Source: Taiwanofungus camphoratus
Taxonomy: Eukaryota; Basidiomycota; Agaricomycetes; Polyporales; Taiwanofungaceae
DNA: 64,000 nt
NCBI GenBank assembly: GCA_003999685.1
Contig: CP021228.1
Span: 1 to 64,000, forward strand
Reading direction: 5' to 3'
In this document: positions 42,871 to 54,308 of the stretch, piece by piece
Layout of the letters: every line of letters begins with the position of its first letter
Position numbering within the stretch: position 1 is the stretch's first letter
Position numbers and translations under genes: made by a program
The notes under the pieces: generated by a model
What the model saw: the letters and a program-made list of their open reading frames with translations, nothing else
Database searches by the model: none
What the model was told of the DNA's origin: nothing

Positions 42871-44256
42871 ATGCCTCGCCAATCCAACACCTCCGCCCAA
42901 GCCGCCGCTCGTGGCCGAGCTCGCGCTTTCCTTGCCACTCGACGTGCTACCCGCACACCCCAGATGACCACCTCTCCTACGGCAATACCATCCTCGTCAT
43001 CGGCATCATCGGCATCTTCTGGTTACGGCCTACTCTTTGGCTTTCAAACCGCCGCACAATTCCGCAACCCCGTACCAGGAGAGGGCGCCTTACCCCGGCA
43101 AGCCGACATTATCTACTACCTGCGTTGCATCTACGATGTGGACCCCGTCCTCCTCGACATCCTGACTCGACACTCAAGGGACATCACACGATTACTCGGG
43201 TCTCTACCGAACACGCGAAACAACCAGGATGAACAAGAGGCATTCAGAGAGTACATCGACGCTAGGCTACAGTATCTAGGAGCGGTAGACGACGCAACAG
43301 AGCAACTGGCCATATGGAAGGACAAAGTCCGGCAGCTAGACTTCAAGGTGGTCCGCACTATGAGAAGAATGGACGACATGTCCATAGCTCGCCACTTCCA
43401 GGACATGATCGCCCCACACCGACGAACCGACCACCACCGGTTTGTACGACGCTCTCAACCTGACATTGTCACACGCGGACCCACCCCACCGCCCGAACCC
43501 GAAGATCCCCTCCAAACCTTCATCGACACCCTGGCCGGACAAGAGTCCATTGGAGCCATTCCCAGTAGGATCGACTCCCTCCCAAATTACATGCGCCCCG
43601 GACCCAACTGGAGACCTCGAGGGCGCTGCCACGCCTGCGGCAGCATGATGCACTGGGTACGTGACTGCCCCGACTACACTTGTGTTAGATGCCATCGTAC
43701 AGCCCCGGGACATCTATCCCGAGAATGCACGGTAGCTCGTCACGCCTCAGCGCCACCCATCCTACCCGCTCCAGGAGAGGGTCGTCGCCGTGAACTAGTC
43801 GACTCGATCCACCGCCCCACACAGGCCCCCATCCCAGTCATGACGGCCACCAACCCTCCACGTGTCCTTATGTCCAGAAGAGAGCAACCCCTCCCACCTA
43901 CCCCATCTCGCCCCAGGGCAAATATGACAGCCGGTCCATCGCGGACCGATACGCCTTACCCCCACCCGCACGCACCTGGGCCATCACTCAACCATTTGTC
44001 CGGACCAGGAATACCGCCCCACCAACATCCAGCAGAGCCTGGGGCAAGTACTGGCCCTTTCACTCGTGGCCCTGACGGCCGATTTACTCCGCCCCCAGTT
44101 ATCCCACCTCCCCCGTCCAGTTATCACGTCCCCCCTGTTGTTTCTCCACCACCTGCTTACCGCCGCGGGACTTACGACCCGCCCACGAACTCCTACATGA
44201 ATGACAACGAGTGGGACGATTACGGGTTCGAGGACTACGGTGATGGTGAACAGTAG
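42871..44256 (+). CDS. Extra zinc-knuckle ORF (ORF3) of the gypsy family
   Basis: 461 aa between pol and the 3' LTR, sense orientation. The N-terminus is basic and Ala/Arg-rich (RGRARAFLATRRATRT). The middle is helical (HSRDITRLLGSLPNTRNNQDEQEAFREY region). Two zinc knuckles follow: CHACGSMMHWVRDC (CX2CX4HX4C) and CVRCHRTAPGHLSREC (CX2CX6HX4C). A long Pro-rich tail ends in an acidic peptide (WDDYGFEDYGDGEQ). The layout resembles a second nucleocapsid-like protein. Ty3/gypsy elements normally lack an ORF here; envelope-like ORFs have signal peptides and membrane spans, which this lacks. The same ORF occurs in element 3 and as a relic in element 4. Function unknown. Confidence 0.85.
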   Translation: MPRQSNTSAQAAARGRARAFLATRRATRTPQMTTSPTAIPSSSSASSASSGYGLLFGFQTAAQFRNPVPGEGALPRQADIIYYLRCIYDVDPVLLDILTRHSRDITRLLGSLPNTRNNQDEQEAFREYIDARLQYLGAVDDATEQLAIWKDKVRQLDFKVVRTMRRMDDMSIARHFQDMIAPHRRTDHHRFVRRSQPDIVTRGPTPPPEPEDPLQTFIDTLAGQESIGAIPSRIDSLPNYMRPGPNWRPRGRCHACGSMMHWVRDCPDYTCVRCHRTAPGHLSRECTVARHASAPPILPAPGEGRRRELVDSIHRPTQAPIPVMTATNPPRVLMSRREQPLPPTPSRPRANMTAGPSRTDTPYPHPHAPGPSLNHLSGPGIPPHQHPAEPGASTGPFTRGPDGRFTPPPVIPPPPSSYHVPPVVSPPPAYRRGTYDPPTNSYMNDNEWDDYGFEDYGDGEQ

Positions 44257-44370
44257 GGGTGCTGTTTGCTTGAGGCGGTAGGTTGCAAGCGGTGCTGGGT
44301 CCTTACCCGGCCGTCCACATGCCTACATTGCATGAGGCTTACACGATGTCGTGGGTCCTTACCCAGTCGA

Positions 44371-44456
44371 TGAAAGTCTCACAAGGTACGAGATGAAACA
44401 CTCTCAAGGTTCGAGGTGAAACACCCTCACGGTACGCAGTGAAACACCCACACGGC
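44371..44456 (+). repeat. Short tandem repeats in the gypsy 3' UTR
   Basis: About four copies of a 20-23 bp unit built on GAAACAC preceded by a GGTACGAG-like phrase, before the polypurine tract. Related copies occur in element 3 (about 48665-48765) and, degraded, in element 4 (about 61235-61310). Confidence 0.65.
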
Positions 44457-44511
44457 TGAAGAACATTTTATTTAACGGAAAATCAAGTAGGGTCGTTCGG
44501 AGATCGACCTT

Positions 44512-44525
44512 AAGTAAGGGGGTAA
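44512..44525 (+). promoter_or_regulatory. Polypurine tract of gypsy element 2
   Basis: AAGTAAGGGGGTAA lies directly before the 3' LTR at 44526, the position at which plus-strand priming starts in LTR elements. Confidence 0.7.
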
Positions 44526-45016
44526 TGAAACAATTTCTATTTCTTATCATTACCACGGTCATTGCTTATTCATAGACTATTACTGTACGGGCCCCGGATC
44601 GGCCCCGCTTACGCATAGGACTCTGACTCATATCCGGGCCGCTTACCACATTCCTCATCACACATACGTATTGCTAATACGCCCGGATTGTACCACTTTC
44701 TATTCATCTATAGTTGTACCACATTTCGGACCTCCTGCCCTAGAGTAGTTCTTGGTCCATGCTCACGATACGTACTTGTATATATAGCATGTACTTAGCT
44801 TAGGTCGGGCCTTAAGTCTGATCTTGTTACTATTAGTCTTGTTACTATTATATTCGTGTCTTGTATCCTCTCACTCATATCTGAGTGATACTCGCTCGAG
44901 TCTATCGACTTCACGACACTCGGTCTATATCGACCATAAGACCTCGCCACCTTCTATCATGGTCAGGCCCTCACGTGTGAGGCAACATATAGGATCCAAG
45001 ATACCAATTTGTATCA
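44526..45016 (+). repeat. 3' LTR of gypsy element 2
   Basis: 491 bp, about 98% identical to the 5' LTR, ending TTTGTATCA and followed by the target duplication GCATC (45017-45021). Confidence 0.93.
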
Positions 45017-45194
45017 GCATCATAACATGAATGAAAATTGGCAACCTCTCATACCTGCACTGGTGGATGCATATCTTGCCTGGTGTTATTCTACAGAAGT
45101 CTCCTCGATAACTGACAACATTCAGACATCCATTACACCGTTGTCTCCCTTTGATTTCAGTATTGATGTGCTTGATATCTACACCCTTGACTGA
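45017..45194 (+). pseudogene. KDZ-associated (CxC1-like) gene, middle part
   Basis: Continues the host frame interrupted at 36979: NMNENWQPLIPALVDAYLAW, then DFSIDVLDIYTLD. The pre-insertion frame is continuous across the GCATC duplication. A TIR element interrupts it again at 45195. Confidence 0.55.
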
Positions 45195-46954
45195 TGATGA
45201 GTCCTGTAGCCTCCTGGGCCCCGAATCGCGATTTTAGGAGCTTTCTAATCCCCTAACTGATCATCCTATGACTCTTCTACAGCCTACAACAGGTTGGATA
45301 GGTTTCTATAATGTTCCTAACACCTCCTTTCCTTTCTAAGCCCTTCTAACACCCTATGAAGTTCTGCGAAGTCACACAAGGTGCTACAAGGTTTTGAACG
45401 CTAGCCATGAAGTCCCTAACTCCTGCTAAGTCCACTATCGGACACTGCCGGCCCTCCCATACTGTTCTATTGGATCTAGGTCCTAGCTACTACGTCACTC
45501 ATCCTGGGCTTAGCTAATAAGTCTTAGCTAAGTCTCTCCTAGCTCTTGTGATTGCAGCTACCTCCAATAGGCTCCGAAACAGTTTGAAGTTCTGGAGGCT
45601 GGACTTAGAAAGCCTTGTGCATCCATGGGTCTCGATCCTATGTCATAAGGTCCTCCTAGGGCACATCCATATGATCCTTCACCCATTTAGGACACCTCCT
45701 ACCTCGATTAGACCAAGTCTCGCTGCTAGAAACTTCGTATGCTCTTAGCCCACTAAGATAGTTGATCACAGCGCATGGCTGCTCTCAGATAGTCATCCCG
45801 CCCTCATGAATGAACTTGGTCACCTTTCTACTATACGTAGTTCTCCTGTTTCAGTTCCTATTTAGTTCCTATCCTCCTCATGTTCACTTCGGAGCCCATG
45901 CGCTGTAGTACACATTTTGGACTCGTAAGGATCACTTTGCGCAAGAATAGTTTACCTCACGCTCCCCTATTTAGTCAGAGGTAGTTTACTATGTACGACA
46001 GAGACCCCTCAGTGCACACTTCTCCCTTTGAAATACAAGTTCCTCTGTAGCTTCAATCTCAGAAAGTGCTGTGAGTACAACCTTAGGAACGGTCCTAGGC
46101 CCCTAAGTCTCCACCTCAGCTCTGTTACAGTATCTTTGAACTACATCTATGCTTGCGATATATCTACGAACCACGCCTATGCTTCCTGAACTACGCACTA
46201 CAATCCACGAAGTCGCCGTGACTTCACATCCTTCAGCACCTCTTATAGCACCTACCCGGTGGGCCTCTACTTTAGTTATACCCTTAGGCTCACGTTGCAT
46301 CATTCCTACGTCCTACGAATAACCCTACGACTCTTCTATAGCCTTCATTTCAGATCATAGTACATCTCCCTATGCCCTCATACTCTCCGACCTACACCTC
46401 GAAGTCAGCAAACACTTCAGAGCATCCAGCAACCGCATTCCCCTGTCCCTATTCCAAGTATTAGCTCTCCAAACCATCTGACCTCTTCTACTGGTCTCCT
46501 ACACTAGTCAAATCTCGCCCGCCTCACTCTAACAAGCCTCGAAGCCTTATGCCCTTTAGCTAACTCTAGTTAAAGACTTTGCAGCAGTCTCGTACCATTG
46601 GCCAATTAATTGAAGCTATATTCCATTGACCTATTGTCTCCTAACTCCATACAGCCTACAAAGTCAGCTCATGCGCTTTAGCTAGAAATTCAAAGGACTT
46701 CGCAGAACTTCAGAGGACTTTGCGCACTTCAGAGGGCCTCGCAAGGCCTTAGAGATCGTATAGCACTTAGGAACAAGATCCTGTTGCGCAGGACCTTTGA
46801 CCCCTTACTCCCTTACTTACAAAAACAAGACATACAGGTCTCCTGGTATCATACAGGTTGTAGCTCCTCCCCTCACTTCTCCACAGTACACACACTATCT
46901 TCTAGCCACGTTGCGGAGCACTCTCTAGGTACCAGGGTTCTCTAGGTTGTATCA
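45195..46954 (+). mobile_element. TIR-bounded element E1 (about 1.76 kb), probably non-autonomous
   Basis: Inserted in the KDZ-associated gene, whose reading resumes at about 46955. Right end GGTTGTATCA; left end TGATGAGTCCTG. The left end looks like the TGATACAACCTAGGG TIR of element E3 with ten bases missing. A 4-5 bp near-duplication (ACTGA / ACCGA) flanks it. An inverted copy lies at 57295-58996. No long coding frame; the many TCCTA/TAGG phrases make it distinctive. The class (DNA transposon or solo LTR-like) is not certain. Confidence 0.6.
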
Positions 46955-47210
46955 CCGATTGGTGCAGATCTCATGCACAGTTGAGACCACATCATCAGCA
47001 GTAGCTCTCATCAAGCAAGGTTATCTTGGTGTCACTCTATTATCTTCTTCTCTTGCAATTTCACTTCAAACGCTGAAACTGTTCCACTGTCTTTGTCTTT
47101 TCAAGCTATCATTCAGCAATGAAGCATTTGACAAACTTCTGTGTCACTACTACATTGTGAGTATACAAGCTTTTGAAATGGTCTACTCAGTTGATAAGTA
47201 AATACATAGA
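46955..47210 (+). pseudogene. KDZ-associated (CxC1-like) gene, 3' part
   Basis: Reads AVALIKQGYLGVTL, then LAISLQTLKLFHCLCL, then FSNEAFDKLLCHYY. This spacing of GYLG, AISL-TLELF and a final C-YY resembles the cysteine-cluster domain next to KDZ transposases. The transposase core itself is not in the window, so the gene is a fragment. Confidence 0.6.
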
Positions 47211-47520
47211 TCCCCTTTTATTGTTATTATCGCATCATCCTGGCTGATACGTTTGAGGTGTATCTCACAATCACACTGATAGGAGCCAGGCCTTTCTAGG
47301 CCTCGTGGAATGCCCTCACTCGACTCTAGGACCTTAGTCATGGCTTTGACACCACTCAACACGTCCGATACTGCCTGAAAAGCCACCACGGGACTCTTCA
47401 ATAGCTTCAAATCACGCCACAGCCACTTCACCAATTCTGGTCTGACGTTTTGGTGCACAGTTCTCTTTATGCACAATGCGCCACATGCAGTCACCACTCA
47501 AGGTCCTCGCACATGACCAG
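47211..47520. other. Unassigned stretch between the KDZ fragment and element E3
   Basis: About 310 bp. A 104-aa frame on the - strand (47183-47497) covers it but resembles nothing I know and is probably chance. Confidence 0.35.
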
Positions 47521-48110
47521 TGATACAACCTAGGGGATCCTGGTACCTAGGGAGTGCTCTGTTGATAGGTCTGGTACGACTCCATGCCCTGAATTTGCGT
47601 ATTTTCGGTCTCCTGCCTCTTTCTTGGAATGTACTGTCGAGTTTTGGAAGTCTGAATGTTGTGACAAGGACAGAGAGCTCTATTCAATCACTAGGGAGTG
47701 CTCTAACTCGGCAGACAGTCGTGCTGTATGTGTCTACTCACGCCTTGGCAATCCGGCCTTCCTATCCGAGAAGAATAATGGGATTTCTGATGATAAAAGG
47801 TCTGTCTGACACTTTGGAAGCCCTATTGAAGAGAAGTAGTCCCTTACGCTCTAGAATGCACACCTGCTGCCTCACCTAGCATCCTCCTGACCTCTGACGA
47901 CTCTGGGCCTTTGGTTGAGATCAACCGAGAAAAGCCACTTTGGTTTTCAGTCTTCAGTCCTTGGTTCTGGTCCTCGGTTTCTCGGTCCAGAATCCCGGCC
48001 TTTTGTTCAAGACATCCATATGATCCCTTGGTATGACCTAGACCACCTATGCATCAGCTTGATGGTTCAACACTCTTAGATCCCTGTTCCCCCCCCCAAG
48101 GCCTGGTTAG

Positions 48111-48595
48111 TGATACAAATTGGTATCTCGGATCCTAAACGTTGTCTCACACGTGAGGGCCTGACCACGATAGAAGGTGGCGAGGTCTTATGGTCAATAT
48201 AGACCGAGTGTCGTGAAGTCCGTAGACTCGAGCGAGTATCACTCAGATGTGAGCGAGAGGATACAAGACACGAATATAATGGTAACAATAGTAACAAGAT
48301 CAGACTTAAGGTCTGAACTAAGCTAAATACATGCTATATATACAAGTACGTATCGTGAGCACGGACCAAGAACTACTCTAGGGCAGGAGGTCTGAAATGT
48401 GGTACGACTATAGATAAACAGAAAGTGGTACGATCCGGGCGTATTAGCAATACATGTGAGTAGTGAGGAATGTGGTAAGCGGCCCGGATATGAGTCAGAG
48501 TCCTATGCGTAAGCGGGGCCGATCCGGGGCCCGTACAGTAATAGTTCATGAATAAGCACTGACCGTGGTAATGATAAGAAATAGAAATTGTTTCA
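48111..48595 (-). repeat. 3' LTR of gypsy element 3
   Basis: 485 bp, TGATACAAATTGG to GAAATTGTTTCA on the + strand, followed inward by the complementary polypurine tract (TTACCCCCTTAC at 48596-48607). Confidence 0.92.
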
Positions 48596-48998
48596 TTACC
48601 CCCTTACTAAGGTCGATCTCCGAACGACCCTACTTGATTTTCCGTTAAATAAAAATGTTCGTCAGCCATGCGGGTGTTTCACCGCGTACCATGAGGATGT
48701 TTCACCTCAAACCCTGAGAGTGTTTCATCTCGTTTCCCAATGAGAGTGTTTCATCTCGTTCCGTGTGAGACAGACAGCGACCGGGTAAGGACCCACGACA
48801 TCGTGTAAGCCTCGTGCAATGTAGGCATGTGGGTGGCCGGGTAAGGACCCAGCACCGCTTGCAACCTACCGCCTCAAGCAAACAGCACCCCTACTATTCA
48901 CCATCACCGTACAGTGTAATTCCACTGTACCCTGCTAGCATGTGGCTCAGTGTTTTCTCGCTGAGTTGCAACTAGCCGCCTCCGGCAAGCAATCTCTT

Positions 48999-50384
48999 TC
49001 ATTGCTCGCCATCACCGTAATCCTCGAATCCGTAGTCGTCCCACTCGTTGTCGTTCATATAGGAGTTTGAGGGCGGGTCGTAAGTCCCACGGCGATAAAC
49101 AGGTGGTGGAGAAGCGACAGGGGGGATGTGATAACTGGGCGGGGGAGGTGGGATGACTGAGGGAGGAGTGAATCGGCCATCGGGGCCACGAGGAAAGGGG
49201 CCAGTACTTGCCCCGGGTTCGGTAAGGTGCTGATTGGGCGGTACACCCGGTCCGGACAAATGGTTGAGTGATGGCCCGGGTGCGCGTGGATGTGGATGAG
49301 GCATATCGGTCCGCGATGGACCGGCGGTCGTATTTGCCCTGGGGCGAGATGGGGTAGGGGGGAGGGGTTGCTCTCTTCTGGACATCAGAACGCGTGGAGG
49401 GTTGGTGGCGGACATGACGGGGATGGGTGCTTGTGTGGGGCGGTGAATCGAGTCGACCATTTCGCGGCGGCGTCCCTCTCCCGGGGCAGGTAGGATGGGC
49501 GGGGCAGAGGCGTGGCGTGCTACCGTGCACTCTCGGGATAGATGTCCCGGGGCAGTGCGATGACATCTGGCACAAGTGTAGTCTGGGCAGTCACGCACCC
49601 AGTGCATCATGCTGCCGCAGGCGTGACAGCGCCCTCGAGGTCTCCAGTTGGGTCCGGGGTGCATGTAGTTTGGGAGGGAGTCGATTCGGCTTGGTACGGC
49701 TCCGATAGACTCTTGTCCGGCTGGGGTGTCTATGAAGGTTTGTAAGGGGTCCTCAGGTTCTGGCGGCAGGGTGGGTCCACGTGTGACAATGTCGGGCTGG
49801 GATTGTTGTACAAACCTCAAATGGCCGGTTCGTCGATGGGGAGCAATCAGGTCCTGGAGATGGCGGGCCATAGACATGTCATCCATTCTTCGTAGGGTGC
49901 GGACCACCTTGAAATCTAACTGCCGGATTTTATCCTTCCATATGGCCAACTGTTCGGTCGCGTCATCCACCGCTCCTAAATATTGTAGCCTAGCGTCGAT
50001 GTATTCTCCGTACGCTTTTTGTTCGTCCTGGTTGCTTCGTGTATTTGGTAGGGAAACGAGCAGCCGTGCGATGTCCCTCGAATGTCGGGCCAGGATGTCG
50101 AGAAGGATTGGGTCCACGTCGTAGATCCAACGTGGGTAGTAAAGGATGTCGGCTTGTCGGGGTAGGGCGCCTTCTCCCGGTATAGGGTTGCGGAATTGGG
50201 CGGCGGTTTGAAGACCAAAGAGTGGGCCGTAACCAGAAGATGCCGAAGATGCCGATGACGAGGATGGTATTGCCGTAGGAGACGTTGCTGTCTGCGGTGT
50301 ACGGGTAGCACGTCGAGTAGCAAGGAAAGCACGGGCTCGGCCATGGGCGGCAGCTTGAGCGGTGGTGTTAGACTGGCGAGGCAT
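48999..50384 (-). CDS. ORF3 (zinc-knuckle protein) of gypsy element 3
   Basis: 461 aa, the same length as ORF3 of element 2 and closely similar along its length, including both zinc knuckles (CHACGSMMHWVRDC and CARCHRTAPGHLSREC), the Pro-rich tail and the acidic C-terminus. The intact frame beside a broken pol suggests the ORF is a constrained part of the family. Confidence 0.83.
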   Translation of the reverse strand: MPRQSNTTAQAAAHGRARAFLATRRATRTPQTATSPTAIPSSSSASSASSGYGPLFGLQTAAQFRNPIPGEGALPRQADILYYPRWIYDVDPILLDILARHSRDIARLLVSLPNTRSNQDEQKAYGEYIDARLQYLGAVDDATEQLAIWKDKIRQLDFKVVRTLRRMDDMSMARHLQDLIAPHRRTGHLRFVQQSQPDIVTRGPTLPPEPEDPLQTFIDTPAGQESIGAVPSRIDSLPNYMHPGPNWRPRGRCHACGSMMHWVRDCPDYTCARCHRTAPGHLSRECTVARHASAPPILPAPGEGRRREMVDSIHRPTQAPIPVMSATNPPRVLMSRREQPLPPTPSRPRANTTAGPSRTDMPHPHPRAPGPSLNHLSGPGVPPNQHLTEPGASTGPFPRGPDGRFTPPSVIPPPPPSYHIPPVASPPPVYRRGTYDPPSNSYMNDNEWDDYGFEDYGDGEQ

Positions 50385-50427
50385 GTTGCAGGAGAGTGGT
50401 AGTTCGTCTGAAGGGAGTGAACTGGTC

Positions 50428-53400
50428 TTAGCCCAAGTTCTTTCTCAGCTTATATGCTCCCAGGAGCTCTTCCGCAGTACCGGCTAGATTTGCTTCTGGT
50501 TCCCATGAGTCATCGGCCGATGAATATCCTTTCCACCTGACCCTATACTCGCGGCGTTTTGTTCGTAAGTTCTCCCGATGTCCGATGATGGCTTCGACTT
50601 CGTAGTTATCTTCGCCTTCGATAAGTTCCGGGGGTGGCCTCGTGTAGTTCTGGCCATGGATCTCCGTTTCTGTATAAGGCGATAGAAGGGCGGCGTGGAA
50701 GACTGGATGTACCCGCCATGTTTCCGGAAGCTTTAGCTTATACGAGACCGGGCCTAGGACTTCAACGATTTCGAAGGGTCCCTCTCTCTTGGGTGCCAAC
50801 TTCCTGGAGGGGTATGGCAGCTTTAGATTCCGAGAGTCGAGCCAAACCTGCTGTCCTTTACGAAAACCTTTCCCTCGTGGTTTGATCCGCTTTGCCAATA
50901 CCGCCTGGGCTAGCTCCATTGCTGCGTGTGCTTGTTCTCTTATCTTCTGAAGGTTCTTCAGGCGATAAGCTGCGCCGGGTGTGTCCGATCCCTTGTGTAC
51001 GACGGGGATTTCTCGTGGTTCGAAACCCATCATGACTTTAAACGGCGACGCCTTGATCGTCGAGTGTTCCCTAGAGTTGTGAGTGAATTGTGCTGCGCTG
51101 AGTAAGGAAGACCACCTATCCGGATTGTTGCTTGTGAAACACCGAAGGTATACTTCGAGCTCCTGATTTACCCGTTCCGTTTCTCCGTCCGTTTGAGGGT
51201 GGAAAGCCGTGCTCATGGCGGATTGCACTCCTGTCATGCGGCATAGCTCTTGAAACACCTTTGATGCGAATTGCGGTCCGCGATCACTGATCACCTTGTC
51301 TGGGAGCCCGAACCATTTGTAGACCTCGTTGTAAAGAAGCTCCGCCGTTCCTTGCGCGTCAATGGTTTTGTTGCATGGAATGAAAATTACCCCCTTACTG
51401 AGGTCGTGGTCCACTACGACCAAAATTGAATCGTAGCCGTTGGAAAGGGGTAAATCGGTGATGAAGTCGCAACAGAAGGTGCTGAACGGCGTGGCGTGAG
51501 CGGCGGCTCGGATAGGGACGAGGGCGGGACGGTCCGGGTGAGTGTTAACCTTCATTTGCTGACATGTGCCACAGCCATGGACATACCGGGCGACGAAGTC
51601 GGCCATTCCAGGCCACCAATAGTCTCTCCGCAGGGAGGCCAGGGTTTTGACAATTCCAGGGTGACCGGCATGTGGAAGGTCATGGTATTTTGAGACCGTT
51701 TGCCGTCGTAGGTTCTCATCCAGGGGAATATATACCCGGTTATCATAAAGGAGTTCGTCATCTTGAACTGTCCAGTGATCGTTTGAGCCGTTTTGCGCAT
51801 TATGCAGCCCTTCCATATACACTGGATCGTTTACCCCTGTCTTCGCGATTGAAGTCCTTAGGCCTGTATCGATTGCCGCTGCCCATACCTTGTCCGGTAG
51901 GACGGTTATACCCTGATTGTCTGATGAGCCATCGTCGTGGTCGGGGCGTCGAGATAGCGCGTCGCTTTGTACCATTTGTGTGCCCGGGACGTGAACTAGC
52001 CTGTAATCGAATTCGGATAGACGAAGAGCCCATCGTGCTTGCCTCCGATTTAGATTCCGTGCCGTCTTCCAGTATGTTAGATTCTTATGATCGCTGTAGA
52101 TCGTGACCGGGTATGGGCTTCCGATGAGAAGATGACTCCATTCGTTGAGTCCCCTCATGACAGCCATGAGTTCCCGATCATAGACATCATAGTTTCATTC
52201 CGCTGGCGTCATACTTTGGGAGATATAACCGCACGGATGCCAATCTCCATTGTCGTCCTTCTGTCTTAGGACAGCGCCCGTGGCAAACTTCGATGCATCC
52301 GTTTCCAGCGCGAATGGCTTTTCGGGGTCAGGCATCAGTAGAACTGGTTGTTCCAGGAAGGCCTTCTTCAATGCCTTGAAAGCTTCCTGTTGTTCGTCGT
52401 CCCAGTGCCATTTGACGTCTTTTCGCGTGAGCGAAACTAGCGGTTGGGCCAGGTGCGAGAACCGATGTATGAATCGACGGTAGAAGTTCCCAAATCCGAC
52501 GAACGACCTAACCTCTTTGAGGTTCTTGGGTATCGGCCAATCCTTGATGCCTGCTACCTTGACCGGGTCCATGGCAAGTTGTCTGGGTCTGATGATCATG
52601 CCCAGGAATTCGACTTCTTGCACGTCGAATTTGCACTTCTCGGGCTTGAGATATAGGTCGTTGTCTCGAAGTCGCTCGATAACTCGCCGTGTTCGCTTCT
52701 TATGCTCCTCAGGGTCCGTTGAGTAGATTAGGATGTCGTCCATGTAGATTGCCAACCATCCTTCCTTGAGCATGTCCGCGAAGACCGTATTCATCATCCG
52801 TTGGAACGTCGCTGGTGAATTGCACATTCCAAAGAACATTACCAGGGGTTCGTAGAATGAGGGAGGTCCTTCACCAGCTGCTGGAACGCCGAAAGCTGCC
52901 TTCCATTCATCACCTTCTCGGATCCGTACATTGTTGTATCCCTGTCTGAGATCCATTTTGGTGAAGATGGTCGCCCTGTTTAACCGTTCCAAAAGTTCCG
53001 ATATAAGTGGGAGTGGATAGCGATCCTTGACAGTTCCCTCGTTAAGCTCCCGATAATTCTGACAAGGTCGATATCCCCCATCCTTCTTTTCTACAAAAAA
53101 GAATGGGCTGGCCAATGGTGACTTCGATGGTCGAATGTATCCTTTCTGAAGGTTTTCTTCCAGGAACTTATCCAACTCCTCTCGTTCCTCTCTGTTGAGC
53201 GAATAAGTGGACTGTTTGAATTCCTTGAAATCTTCCTTCAGGTTGATCTCGTGGTCGTGTTCCGTATGTTTAGGGAGTCGGGCTGCCGCTTGCTTGTCGA
53301 ATACCGGAAGGAGATCGTGGAGGTACTCGGGAATGAGTTCCGTGATCGGTTTCTCCTCTTTCTTGGCGTGTTCCTTAATAGCGAGTTCCGTAGACGTGGT

Positions 53401-54207
53401 GAGTCAACCGATATCGTGCTTGACCTGCCAGATAAGACCATTTTCGAGGCGACAATACGTCCCATCGAGAGGGTATGCCTTTTCCATGAGCGGGGCGTCC
53501 CGATACGCTGGATGCGAATCCCGTCCGTACGTTGTGATTCGGTCATCTCCTTCAATGAACGCTATGACCAGCTCATCGTCGTCGATCGTTTCCATGGCCT
53601 GTTCGAGTGTAATACCGTTTACCGAGCTTTCTTCCGGGATTGAGACTGGCGAGTCTCGGCGTGTCGTTTGATAAAGGGTTTCCGTCGTCGGTAGAATTGG
53701 GGACATCGTGTCCACGACTTCCCCATCCCCTTCATCCTCAATTTCTTCGACCGAGGGTTGGCGGGCTTTGATGATTTCTTTGGAGAGAGACTCTGCGGTT
53801 AGTCTCTTGATCTCCAGTTGTTTGGCTCTGGTTTCTAGCAGGTTCTTCTTCCATTCCCTAGATTCCTCCAGAGTCATGCGGTGCTTAAGCTCCACCCGTC
53901 CCATTTTCCAGTCGATGTCTGGGTTTTCCAGTTTGAGCCAGGTATGCCCGAAGATAACATCTTCCTTTCCTATGCTGGCCACATAGGCTTTAACGAATCG
54001 GGGTTCTCCTCCTATTTTGTACGAAAGAAGGGCCCTCTTTGTGATGACAGCTTGCTTGTTAGCCGTCCCGTCCACATTGAACACAGGCATTGGGCGAGGT
54101 AAGGCCTCAGTGCGGATATTGTGTTCCTTAACAAATTTGGGATGTATGAATATCCCAGAGGCGCCGCTATCGATGAAGGCGCGCGCTTCGACGTCTTTTC
54201 GTCCCAC
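50428..54207 (-). pseudogene. pol region of gypsy element 3 (broken)
   Basis: Contains recognisable protease, RT (YMDDILIYS), RNase H, integrase and chromodomain segments in the order seen in element 2, but not as one frame. The protease end is nearly identical to element 2; similarity falls from about 110 residues into pol onward. Confidence 0.9.
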
Positions 54208-54308
54208 AGTAATCGGAATGTGTAAGGCCCTTTCATTCCGAACTACTAGTACAACACGGGACAGTGAAACTGAGATGGGCAGTGGTTGCGTCGACTCACC
54301 CTGCCCCT

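Larger units (their letters stand above)
36979..45016 (+). mobile_element. Ty3/gypsy chromovirus, element 2 (looks whole)
   Basis: About 8.04 kb with two 491-bp LTRs (36979-37469 and 44526-45016, TG..CA ends) flanked by the 5-bp duplication GCATC. The LTRs differ at about eight positions, all transitions, so insertion is fairly recent. Inside are gag (37617-38945), pol (39047-42826) and a third zinc-knuckle ORF (42871-44256). No obvious break is seen. It is inserted in a KDZ-associated gene. Confidence 0.95.

Noticed and set aside
42871-44256. Envelope gene interpretation of gypsy ORF3
   Set aside because: No signal peptide, transmembrane segment or glycoprotein pattern; two zinc knuckles point to nucleic-acid binding.
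45195-46954. Solo LTR interpretation of E1
   Set aside because: TG..CA-like ends and a short duplication would fit, but the related element E3 has inverted repeats at both ends, which favours a TIR element. Not fully excluded.
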